The notes beneath the pieces are model-generated. The model saw only the letters and a program-made list of their open reading frames with translations, did no database searches and was not told the DNA's origin. The position numbers and the translations under genes are program-made. From contig JAFZGW010000013.1 of NCBI GenBank assembly GCA_017555205.1, forward strand, positions 310,001-374,000: a DNA stretch of 64,000 nt, read 5' to 3'. Positions within the stretch are counted from its first letter, which is position 1, and each line of letters begins with the position of its first letter. Below are positions 46,958-53,978 of the stretch, one piece after another. The stretch comes from Akkermansia sp. (GTDB lineage: Bacteria > Verrucomicrobiota > Verrucomicrobiia > Verrucomicrobiales > Akkermansiaceae).

Positions 46958-47416
46958 TCAATTTTGCGGTGCCGGTTTACTCAACCACGACTTGACCCGC
47001 CCATTCACGAACTCAACATATCCGACTTCGCGGGGAATGTACGCAGTCGAAATGTACGGGGCGGAATATCCATACCACCCATAGGGACCCCAATACGGAT
47101 AGGGCGAATCATTCACGACCGTAATCGGCTCATACCCGCGGTATATCCAGCGTGTAATTTTCTTTCCACCCATTTCGCCGACAGTGAGCGGAGTATCGGG
47201 CTTACCCCATGCAAGAAATACGGCGTCCTCTTTCATACCCTCGCAGATTTTACCCTGCTGAACTAAGGCTTGCTGTTCTATGGGTAAGGCCTTAAACATA
47301 GCGGGATTTTTTGCGATTCTATCAGCCGGAGTGGGAGTTTGGCAACCTACCAGCGACAGGCAAAGCAGAGCTCCGGCAATAAGCTTTTTCAGCCCTCTTT
47401 TCACTACGTCATTCAT
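46958..47416 (-). CDS. Lipoprotein with a Tyr/Pro/Trp-rich C-terminal part
   Basis: A 152-residue lipoprotein. The signal sequence has a lipobox, LSLVGC, with the lipidated Cys near residue 25. The mature protein has a GMKEDAVFLAWGKPD segment that resembles the SmpA/OmlA fold of small envelope proteins, and then a Tyr/Gly/Pro/Trp-rich stretch (near residues 105-125). No exact family is claimed. The start at 47416 is set by a TTGGCA-N17-TACTGT promoter, 9 nt upstream; a longer frame from 47491 is rejected. galM follows after 12 nt. Confidence 0.76.
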   Translation of the reverse strand: MNDVVKRGLKKLIAGALLCLSLVGCQTPTPADRIAKNPAMFKALPIEQQALVQQGKICEGMKEDAVFLAWGKPDTPLTVGEMGGKKITRWIYRGYEPITVVNDSPYPYWGPYGWYGYSAPYISTAYIPREVGYVEFVNGRVKSWLSKPAPQN

Positions 47417-47425
47417 ACAGTCATG

Positions 47426-47454
47426 ACAGTACCACGAAATTTCTTGCTTGCCAA
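47426..47454 (-). promoter_or_regulatory. Promoter of the lipoprotein/galM operon
   Basis: TTGGCA (47449-47454)-N17-TACTGT (47426-47431), ending 9 nt before the ATG at 47416. Its -35 box overlaps that of the divergent promoter by 5 bp. Confidence 0.66.
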
Positions 47455-47476
47455 GTAAAAAAAACAGTGATAGATT
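47448..47476 (+). promoter_or_regulatory. Promoter of the first secreted paralogue
   Basis: TTGCCA (47448-47453)-N17-TAGATT (47471-47476), ending 13 nt before the ATG at 47490. Confidence 0.66.
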
Positions 47477-47489
47477 AACAGCAACAATC

Positions 47490-48254
47490 ATGAAAGCAAT
47501 CTATTCCATACTTACACTGTTGGCAGCTCCCGCGCTGATTTGCCATGCAATCGGTGCCGAAGCCACGGGGATTCTGCAAGGTTTGTTGCCCACCAACGGC
47601 ACAATGAAGGCCGGCGTAGCCGTAAATCCCCAATTCAGCCCTGAGTTCTTAGAACTACAGAAAGCCTTGCTCACCCGACTTCAGGGACTTTCCTCCGAAG
47701 AACAACTGGCTTTCATGGAAAAATACGATCCTCTCACCCTCATTGCCTATGATGCCAAGCTCTGGCCCGATAAAGCCGAGTACGACAAATACAAGGCCGA
47801 GTGGAAAAAGGCTACAATACAACCCGTACGCGAAGTTGCAGTGGGGCTGAGACATGCCGTCAACAATGTGTGGACCGTGCTCTCCCTGACTACAGATGCC
47901 CAAACCAGACGCTCGGCACCCTTAACTATCAGTGCCCTCTCGTACGATGCAGGTAAGAACGTATGGATTTCCAACAACGGCGAGCTTACAGCTAAGGATT
48001 ACCAAGCCACAGAAGACAATGTGTACGGTGCTCAAACCGGTCAGGAATGGACGCTGGAGAAGGAGGACTCGCTCTCCAAAATGTCCGAGTCTATCCGCGT
48101 GTCTCGCAACACGGATGGCAAGGCATTCTACATTTTCTACTCCTTCAGCGAGCGCTCCACCATATCCAACACCGTTATTGCCCAAGGTGGTTACACGCTG
48201 ATGTTCCCGCTGCGCAGCACTCAGGTGAACATGGGCATGCCCGGCAGCCGCTAA
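47490..48254 (+). CDS. Secreted protein, first of two tandem paralogues
   Basis: A 254-residue protein with a signal peptide (cleavage near IGA or AEA, residues 20-24) and no recognised family. It shares the order and many residues of the next protein: an LxxLxxEExxxFxxxYxPxxLIAY segment, WPxxxxYxKYKxEWKKxTIxP, a beta-rich middle with DNVYGAxTGxxWTLxKEDSLS and a C-terminal FSERxTxSxTxxAQGxYxLxFPxR. About 40% identity is judged by eye. It is probably periplasmic or outer surface. The start is fixed by the upstream promoter and signal peptide. A terminator follows. Confidence 0.75.
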   Translation: MKAIYSILTLLAAPALICHAIGAEATGILQGLLPTNGTMKAGVAVNPQFSPEFLELQKALLTRLQGLSSEEQLAFMEKYDPLTLIAYDAKLWPDKAEYDKYKAEWKKATIQPVREVAVGLRHAVNNVWTVLSLTTDAQTRRSAPLTISALSYDAGKNVWISNNGELTAKDYQATEDNVYGAQTGQEWTLEKEDSLSKMSESIRVSRNTDGKAFYIFYSFSERSTISNTVIAQGGYTLMFPLRSTQVNMGMPGSR

Positions 48255-48274
48255 ATAGAACTCAATTCTTGAGG

Positions 48275-48304
48275 AAAAGCCGTAGTTTACAAACTGCGGC
48301 TTTT
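48275..48304 (+). terminator. Terminator between the two secreted paralogues
   Basis: A stem of about 14 bp with one G-T pair (48275-48288 with 48291-48304) followed by TTTTT. It separates the two copies transcriptionally. Confidence 0.8.
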
Positions 48305-48320
48305 TCTCGTATTTTCCTGC

Positions 48321-48349
48321 TTGTCAAATCAAAAAAAACGTGATAGAAT
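48321..48349 (+). promoter_or_regulatory. Promoter of the second secreted paralogue
   Basis: TTGTCA (48321-48326)-N17-TAGAAT (48344-48349), ending 15 nt before the ATG at 48365. The A-rich spacer is nearly the same as in the first copy. Confidence 0.7.
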
Positions 48350-48364
48350 GCTCGCTGTAGTTTC

Positions 48365-49231
48365 ATGAAATCAATCATATCCATTATTGCCCTGGCAGCA
48401 TCTCCGTTGTTGACAGCAACCGCATTCGGAGCCGATGCTGTACCACCTGCTCTCATGAATTTTCCCGGCAATGGCATGCGACTCACCGGTGAATCAGTAT
48501 CTATCGCCCCTACCCCTGAGTTTGTAGCCATGCAGAAGGACGTTTCTGCAAAATTGCAAAAACTGCCGCCCGAAGAGCTGGTGAAGTTCTTTAAGAGCTA
48601 TAACCCCGACTCACTCATTGCCTACAACTCTCATATATGGCCCAAGCGCGAGGATTACGAGAAGTACAAAGAGGAGTGGAAAAAAACAACAATCAATCCT
48701 ATACAAAAAGTACAGCTCGGAGCCTATAACCGCGAGAACAACGAATGGTCCCTGCACGGCGTCAGCATCAATGCCTTTGCCGGACGAGTTTCTCCACTTT
48801 CCATCAGCAGCCTGATTTACAAGGCAGACTCCAACGTGTGGGTATCCACAAACGGTGAGCTTACCCCCAGCAGTGTGGAGACTACCTCCGACAATGTATA
48901 CGGAGCTCGCACCGGTACAATCTGGACATTAAAGAAAGAAGACTCCCTTTCAATCATACAGGAATCGCTGAGTATCACCCGCCGCACAAACGGGGAATTC
49001 CTCTACTTAACATATAATTTCAGCGAACGCACCACCGGTAGCGGTACGATGCTCGCACAGGGGCGCTATGTACTCAGGTTCCGCGTAGGCCCGGCTGCAC
49101 CGGATCCGGAATCAACGGCTACGGCAAAAGCCCAGCCAACGGAAAATTCAAAAGCTGACGACTCACAAAAAGAAGTTAAAAAAGAGGAGAGTCCCCGCCG
49201 CCAAAAACGCAAGGGCCGCCGCAGAAAATAA
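48365..49231 (+). CDS. Secreted protein, second of two tandem paralogues
   Basis: A 288-residue protein with a signal peptide (cleavage near AFG-AD, residue 22). The body is the paralogue of the preceding protein, as described there. It differs by a ~45-residue C-terminal tail that is first Ala/Thr/Glu-rich and then strongly basic (RRQKRKGRRRK at the end), absent from the first copy. The function is unknown. rsmD begins 12 nt after the stop codon without its own promoter, so it is likely co-transcribed. Confidence 0.75.
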   Translation: MKSIISIIALAASPLLTATAFGADAVPPALMNFPGNGMRLTGESVSIAPTPEFVAMQKDVSAKLQKLPPEELVKFFKSYNPDSLIAYNSHIWPKREDYEKYKEEWKKTTINPIQKVQLGAYNRENNEWSLHGVSINAFAGRVSPLSISSLIYKADSNVWVSTNGELTPSSVETTSDNVYGARTGTIWTLKKEDSLSIIQESLSITRRTNGEFLYLTYNFSERTTGSGTMLAQGRYVLRFRVGPAAPDPESTATAKAQPTENSKADDSQKEVKKEESPRRQKRKGRRRK

Positions 49232-49243
49232 CCACCGCCATAT

Positions 49244-49807
49244 ATGAGAATCATTGCCGGAAAGGCCAAAGGATACATCATTAAGGTACCTCAAGGCGAG
49301 GTACGTCCTACGCAGGACCGAGTGCGCGAGGCACTGTTCAACATCATCGGCCCCATAATTGAAGGAGCTCGTGTGCTCGATTTGTATTGCGGCTCCGGGT
49401 CTGTGGGCTTGGAGGCACTGAGTCGCGGCGCTGCCAGTGTGCGTATGGTCGATGCTGCTCGGCAATCCTGCGCCATGGCACGCACCAACCTCGAAAAAAG
49501 CAAACTGACAGGCGGAAGCGTAGCGCAAAGCGATTGTCTGCAATTCGTGAAGCGAGATGCCGGAAAGTACGATATCATCTTTGCTGACCCTCCGTATGCC
49601 AAAGCCATAGGAGACCGAGATATGATAGCAGAGCTGATGACTGACCGCCTGCACGAACTACTGGAGGATGACGGCTACTTCATTGCCGAAGCTCAGCTCG
49701 GTTACGGTGTGGGCGATATTCACACCCGCGAATTCCCCGGTTGGCAGCTTGTCGATGAACGCACCTACGGTAAAAATACCATTCTTTTCTACCGCAAAGA
49801 CGTATGA
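49244..49807 (+). CDS. rsmD: 16S rRNA (guanine966-N2)-methyltransferase
   Basis: RsmD methylates G966 of 16S rRNA using SAM. The 187-residue protein starts with the typical MRIIAGKAKG and RPTQDRVREALFN block, has the SAM-binding motif VLDLYCGSGSVGLEALSRGA near residue 45 and the catalytic DPPYAK motif (the family's NPPY/DPPY) near residue 113. The start at 49244 is the usual family start. It overlaps waaA by ATGA (49804-49807), so the two are translationally coupled. Confidence 0.94.
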   Translation: MRIIAGKAKGYIIKVPQGEVRPTQDRVREALFNIIGPIIEGARVLDLYCGSGSVGLEALSRGAASVRMVDAARQSCAMARTNLEKSKLTGGSVAQSDCLQFVKRDAGKYDIIFADPPYAKAIGDRDMIAELMTDRLHELLEDDGYFIAEAQLGYGVGDIHTREFPGWQLVDERTYGKNTILFYRKDV

Positions 49808-51078
49808 AACGCTTTATTTTTCTACTGATTTATAATCTTTTACTGCCGGTCTTTCTTATTCTCTCCATACCGGGGTATCTCATTAAAATGAAAAAGCGCG
49901 GCGGGTTCGGCACCGGTCTGCGCGAGCGTTTCGGGCTCTACAAAGTTCCAGCCTCATCGGAACCCACGGGCGGGCTCTACATTCACGCCGTGAGTGTGGG
50001 TGAGGTATTCATCGCACTCAAATTCATACGCGAATGGATTAAAACCCATAGCGAACCGGTAGTACTGGCCACCAGCACTGCCACCGGCCATCAGGTAGTG
50101 AGGGATGCAGCACTTCCCGGCGTTCGAGCCCTCTACTCACCCTTGGATGTGCCGGGATTATCCGGGCGATGCCTGCGACGATTCAAACCGAAAGCCGTAG
50201 TACTTATCGAAGCTGAGTTGTGGCCCAACTTTGCGGAGGCCTGTCACCGCATGCACATTCCCATGCTCATGCTCAATGCCCGCCTGAGTCCGCGCAGCGA
50301 AGGCCGTTACCGCAAGGTTCGCGGCATCACCGGGCTGTTGTTCTCCCGACTCACCGCCTTAGGTGCTCAGAATAGCAACGATAAAAGCCGTTTCGGTGGC
50401 ATTGGTGTAAATGAAGACATCATCACCGTAACAGGTAGCATAAAATTCGATGTCCTGGGAGATACCCCCGCTGAACCTCGCGCAGAGTTCCGCGAACTCC
50501 TCACCAAAATTGCAGGAGGAAAGCCGGTTGTACTGGCCGCAAGTACACACGCGGGAGAAGAAGCCCTCATAGCCTCAGCTATTCAGCAAGTCGGCGCGTT
50601 CCCGCTTATCGTTCCCCGCCATGCAGAACGCCGGGCAGATGTAGTGAAAGATTTGGTAGCCGCCGGTTTCTCCCCCGTTCTGCGAACCGCCGGCACACTA
50701 CCCACCCCCCTGCCCGCTAACCTGTGTTATGTGGCTGATACAACAGGCGAACTGCGAGATTGGACAGCGCTGGCAAATGTAGCAGTCATCGGCAAGAGCT
50801 ATCTGGCTCGCGGCGGTCAAAACCCGGTGGAAGCCATTGCGGCGCGCGTGCCCGTTGTATTCGGCCCCGACATGACGAACTTCGCCGACCTGGTGGCCCT
50901 GTTGAAAGCAGAAAACAGCGTATGGCAGTGCGAGCAGGAGCAATTGGCAGACACTCTCAAAGAGATTCTCACGAACTCCACTGAGGCCGCTGACAGATGC
51001 GAGCGCGCGTTCAATGCGCTGAGTGTGCACTCCGGAGCGACCGAAAGAAGCGTGCGCCTCGTCGAAACTCAATATTAA
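49804..51078 (+). CDS. waaA: 3-deoxy-D-manno-octulosonic acid transferase
   Basis: WaaA (KdtA) adds Kdo to lipid IVA at the inner membrane. The 424-residue protein has an N-terminal membrane anchor (residues 3-25), the GLREROFGLY-like basic segment with RERFG, and the GT30 blocks WIHAVSVGEV-like (YIHAVSVGEVF), IEAELWPN and SIKFD, with a C-terminal GT-B lobe containing the donor-binding GGQNPVEAIAARVPVVFGP. With lpxK it shows Kdo-lipid A synthesis. It follows rsmD with a 4-nt overlap and ends at a terminator. Confidence 0.94.
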   Translation: MKRFIFLLIYNLLLPVFLILSIPGYLIKMKKRGGFGTGLRERFGLYKVPASSEPTGGLYIHAVSVGEVFIALKFIREWIKTHSEPVVLATSTATGHQVVRDAALPGVRALYSPLDVPGLSGRCLRRFKPKAVVLIEAELWPNFAEACHRMHIPMLMLNARLSPRSEGRYRKVRGITGLLFSRLTALGAQNSNDKSRFGGIGVNEDIITVTGSIKFDVLGDTPAEPRAEFRELLTKIAGGKPVVLAASTHAGEEALIASAIQQVGAFPLIVPRHAERRADVVKDLVAAGFSPVLRTAGTLPTPLPANLCYVADTTGELRDWTALANVAVIGKSYLARGGQNPVEAIAARVPVVFGPDMTNFADLVALLKAENSVWQCEQEQLADTLKEILTNSTEAADRCERAFNALSVHSGATERSVRLVETQY

Positions 51079-51093
51079 ACCTCGGCAACACAT

Positions 51094-51145
51094 AACAACC
51101 GCTCTTGTAGACTCGCGTTAGTCATAAACAAGAGCGGTTGTTTCG
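51094..51145 (+). terminator. waaA terminator
   Basis: A perfect 14-bp stem (51094-51107 with 51129-51142) with a 21-nt loop, followed by T-rich sequence. It lies 15 nt past the waaA stop codon. Confidence 0.82.
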
Positions 51146-51308
51146 TTTTTACTGCCATCAAAATCCCCTTTTAACAAAGGGAAAAACATTTTTGATTTAC
51201 ATCTGATTATCAGCGCATTACAACAACTACACAAACATATCGCAGTCACCCCGAATCAAGTAGGTTTGGTGTATTCATACAATTTTTATTCGCTTTGCAT
51301 TTTCGTGC

Positions 51309-51337
51309 TTGACGGCGAGATACAGTGAGGATAAAAT
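51309..51337 (+). promoter_or_regulatory. Distal candidate promoter of the AP2-like gene
   Basis: TTGACG (51309-51314)-N17-TAAAAT (51332-51337). It would give a leader of about 85 nt. Confidence 0.5.
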
Positions 51338-51391
51338 GCGGCTGCGAAACTTACGGTTATTGTAAATTTAGGCGACAACAACTAATAAGTT

Positions 51392-51420
51392 TTGCTAACT
51401 AAATTCATATTTCATATACT
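51392..51420 (+). promoter_or_regulatory. Proximal promoter of the AP2-like gene
   Basis: TTGCTA (51392-51397)-N17-TATACT (51415-51420), ending 9 nt before the ATG at 51430. Confidence 0.66.
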
Positions 51421-51429
51421 GAAATCGCA

Positions 51430-52368
51430 ATGAACACGCGCCACATCACAAGGTTCACCTACGAGTTCACAAACTTCCAAGGTTGGAGAGTAGCCATCAA
51501 TCGGCAGGGAATAGCGCTGGCCCGCTACTTTTCCGACAAGCAGTATGGTGACTCGGAGAAAGCTCTTTCGCAAGCAATCAGCTTTCGAGATGAAGTGCTA
51601 AGGGAATTAAATCTACAACCGAACCGCACACAGGAAATTCTGGCGAGCTATCGTAGCCAGGAAAAGAAATTATATCCTGCCGGTTTAAAACCCTCTACCA
51701 CTACCAAGCCCGAGGGCGAACAAAACTCAACGGCGTGCAGCATGCGTAGCAACAAGGTATTGCATAACATCTTACAGCAGTTATGCAACAAATTGAAACT
51801 CGATACCGCCAGTGTACTCAAGCTTTCATTATACTTATTTGCTATACAATACGGAACGGTAAGCGAAGCAAAAACAGAGCCTCCAGGAATGCCGAGAATC
51901 GAAACTGTCGATGATAGCACTCCCGAGCGGGAACACGCACACACCTTATATGAAATCATCAACCATCTCGAGTTCATAGGCCGCCAGGTCGGCATGCCCG
52001 GCTTTGAAGAATTCGCCACCGGACACGCACCAAGCACAGAGCCCCTTCCTACGGTTCCCCCGCCGGCCTCACCTCCCACCGCTCCACAAACAGCTGAGCA
52101 CAATACAAGCCCCCCACAAGCGCTTTCTCCGCAAACATCCGACACAACACCACCTCCCACCTCCGATTCGCCGGTCACCTCTACTCAATCACCGCCCACC
52201 CTTACCCCGGCAACGTCAACGCATTCCCCGCACTTACCTGTTCTCAATCATAGAGAATTGATTTACTTCCCCTACTCTACAACACCGCCCAACACTCGGC
52301 CACGCGCACTTAAGCGCAACATTAACCGCGACGACCTAAATTTTGTTCCGCCAACGGGTGCCATGTGA
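51430..52368 (+). CDS. AP2/ERF-like domain protein with a Pro/Thr-rich tail
   Basis: A 312-residue protein. Residues 5-60 resemble a bacterial AP2/ERF DNA-binding domain: ITRFTYEFTNFQGWRV-like strands, then ARYFSDKQYG and an amphipathic helix SEKALSQAISFRDEVL. A helical part follows (residues 100-190, with a KLKLDTASVLKLSLYLFAIQ segment), then ~90 residues rich in Pro, Thr and Ser with no fold expected, and a basic end (RPRALKRNINRDD). No HNH nuclease or integrase domain accompanies the AP2 part. A second, short AP2-like protein is encoded at 59490-59780. It could be a DNA-binding regulator; this is inference. Confidence 0.74.
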   Translation: MNTRHITRFTYEFTNFQGWRVAINRQGIALARYFSDKQYGDSEKALSQAISFRDEVLRELNLQPNRTQEILASYRSQEKKLYPAGLKPSTTTKPEGEQNSTACSMRSNKVLHNILQQLCNKLKLDTASVLKLSLYLFAIQYGTVSEAKTEPPGMPRIETVDDSTPEREHAHTLYEIINHLEFIGRQVGMPGFEEFATGHAPSTEPLPTVPPPASPPTAPQTAEHNTSPPQALSPQTSDTTPPPTSDSPVTSTQSPPTLTPATSTHSPHLPVLNHRELIYFPYSTTPPNTRPRALKRNINRDDLNFVPPTGAM

Positions 52369-52478
52369 GGTACCGCCAGTCGCACACAAGCTCAATGATT
52401 TTTGTATATTGATGCGTTTTTGATTACGCAAACTCTCTATCTGAGTCTCGTTAATTGAGCCCATCGGGTGCAGCCCGT

Positions 52479-52532
52479 CACTAAATCACATCCTTGCGCA
52501 CAGTTGCACAGCTGTGTACCGGCTCTTTAGTG
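52479..52532 (+). ncRNA. Candidate structured RNA or 3' UTR
   Basis: CACTAAA (52479-52485) can pair with TTTAGTG (52526-52532), enclosing a second hairpin CACAG (52499-52503) with CTGTG (52512-52516). A small CGGG/CCCG hairpin (52465-52477) precedes it and a strong terminator follows at 52554. The upstream promoter is only weak (TTGTAT-N17-TACGCA, 52402-52430). It may be the 3' end of the AP2 mRNA or a separate small RNA. The remaining bases of the ~318-bp gap hold nothing further that I recognise, apart from the next gene's promoter. Confidence 0.35.
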
Positions 52533-52553
52533 CCCGCTCACTCCACTACCCAC

Positions 52554-52594
52554 CCACCGGAGATTGCTCACCAATCTCCGGTGGTAATATTTTT
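52554..52594 (+). terminator. Strong terminator 186 nt after the AP2-like gene
   Basis: A perfect 13-bp stem (52554-52566 with 52572-52584), loop of 5 nt, followed by a T-rich run. Its distance from the gene implies a long 3' UTR or a separate transcript. Confidence 0.85.
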
Positions 52595-52648
52595 CAGCTC
52601 TAATTTTTTTCTCAAATAAAAAACATACCTATATTATAGACTTTTCAC

Positions 52649-52677
52649 TTGACACCCCGAATTAAAAATGTTATTGA
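52649..52677 (+). promoter_or_regulatory. Promoter of the PEP-CTERM protein gene
   Basis: TTGACA (52649-52654)-N17-TATTGA (52672-52677), ending 9 nt before the ATG at 52687. Confidence 0.58.
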
Positions 52678-52686
52678 AGAAGATGT

Positions 52687-53904
52687 ATGAAGAGACCATA
52701 CTCGTCGATAGTTCGGACATTGACTGTATTAAGCATGTGCATGGGTGGCCCGTTGGCTGCTCTTGACGTTAACAATACAGGGAACGATGTGTTTGACTTA
52801 TACTTCTTCGGCAACGGAGAAAACGGATTGTTTGGCACGACAACCGGAATTTCGTGGCAAGATGAGCCCAGAAAAACAACCGGCAACGTGAAAGACAGCT
52901 CCACCTACTACTGGTCGGATGATTTGAAACAAGCCATGCTTAATGCAGTTAACACATGGACATCGGCCATAGCAACCCCGTATGATACGGAGAAACATGA
53001 CCGCAAGCTCCGCATAGGTTTTTTCTTGGATGACGGCAGCACGGCTGGCGGGTACATGCAGACCGGAATGGCCGGGTATGCAGCCTATCAAACCGTTTCA
53101 ACCAATGACGAAGAAAAATACGGAACATCAGCGAACAGCTATACCGTCGCCGAATGGGCATGGCGAGATAATAACGAAACAGATTACCTTGCCCCTCCTT
53201 CAAATATGGCAAGCGGCACCTATTGGGAAACCGACGTACTGAGTGACGAATGGAATAGTATTGACATTGCAATCGTGCTTAATCCCGTTGTCAGCACAGA
53301 GTATGGCTTCGATGCGTATGGAAACTTTTACTACAATCAGACCGCTCGTACAATTGAAGAAATGCAAAATGTTGCCACTCACGAGATTGGCCACGGCATG
53401 GGTATGAATTCAAAGCTGTACAAAGCCGGCGGTACCCTCAGCGGCATGGTAACTACGTGGGATAGTTTGTTAACCCTTGATGGCGCAAACATTGTGACAG
53501 TCACAAATGGGCAGGCTGAACCGACATTCGAAACCCTCACAGCACTTCACAATGCAGCCTGGGAGGTAGGTGAAGGCAAGGATCCCACCAAATCCGACAG
53601 CTATACAGGCGATGAGATTCAATATGACCCTGACCGCCGTTTAAGCCTGAACGGAGAAGTAGGTGTACACATTGCCGCTTTGCTGCTGGAAGGTGATACA
53701 TTGGTGCATATTTCAGCCGAAGACGGCTCGAACGTACTTGGGCCGGGTGGCCGCATGAACTCAGAGTTTTCAGAAAGCGATTTGCGCGCCCTGGAACTGC
53801 TGGGCTGGAGCGTGCGCCGTAATGATAGCATACCCGAACCCACAAGCGGTGCACTTTGCATGCTGGGGCTCTCGGCTCTGGCCATGCGCCGCCGCCGCCA
53901 TTAA
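52687..53904 (+). CDS. Secreted PEP-CTERM protein with a metallopeptidase motif
   Basis: A 405-residue exported protein. A signal peptide (residues 1-25) and a C-terminal PEP-CTERM sorting signal (PEPTSGALCMLGLSALAM followed by RRRRH) show that it is handled by an exosortase system. The middle contains ATHEIGHGMGMNSK, with His232, Glu233 and His236 of an HExxH zinc motif and the following Gly as in metzincins; the position of the third ligand is a Ser rather than His or Asp, so the ligand set is uncertain. The sequence is rich in Tyr, Asn, Asp and Thr, as is usual for outer surface proteins. No exosortase gene is in the window. Confidence 0.82.
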   Translation: MKRPYSSIVRTLTVLSMCMGGPLAALDVNNTGNDVFDLYFFGNGENGLFGTTTGISWQDEPRKTTGNVKDSSTYYWSDDLKQAMLNAVNTWTSAIATPYDTEKHDRKLRIGFFLDDGSTAGGYMQTGMAGYAAYQTVSTNDEEKYGTSANSYTVAEWAWRDNNETDYLAPPSNMASGTYWETDVLSDEWNSIDIAIVLNPVVSTEYGFDAYGNFYYNQTARTIEEMQNVATHEIGHGMGMNSKLYKAGGTLSGMVTTWDSLLTLDGANIVTVTNGQAEPTFETLTALHNAAWEVGEGKDPTKSDSYTGDEIQYDPDRRLSLNGEVGVHIAALLLEGDTLVHISAEDGSNVLGPGGRMNSEFSESDLRALELLGWSVRRNDSIPEPTSGALCMLGLSALAMRRRRH

Positions 53905-53924
53905 CTCGTTTTTTCCAAAACACA

Positions 53925-53960
53925 AAAACACGGGGAGGAAAATCCGCCCCGTGTTTTTTT
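53925..53960. terminator. Bidirectional terminator between the PEP-CTERM and glgB genes
   Basis: A perfect 11-bp stem (53925-53935 with 53947-53957), loop of 11 nt, with a T-run on the right and an A-rich flank on the left, so it can serve both convergent genes. Confidence 0.87.
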
Positions 53961-53978
53961 ATGCCGGATGGGAGAACA

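Larger units (their letters stand above)
51146..51429. other. AT-rich intergenic region upstream of the AP2-like gene
   Basis: The waaA-AP2 gap of about 350 bp holds the waaA terminator and then AT-rich DNA with two candidate promoters. No reading frame with support and no RNA gene was recognised in it. Confidence 0.5.
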
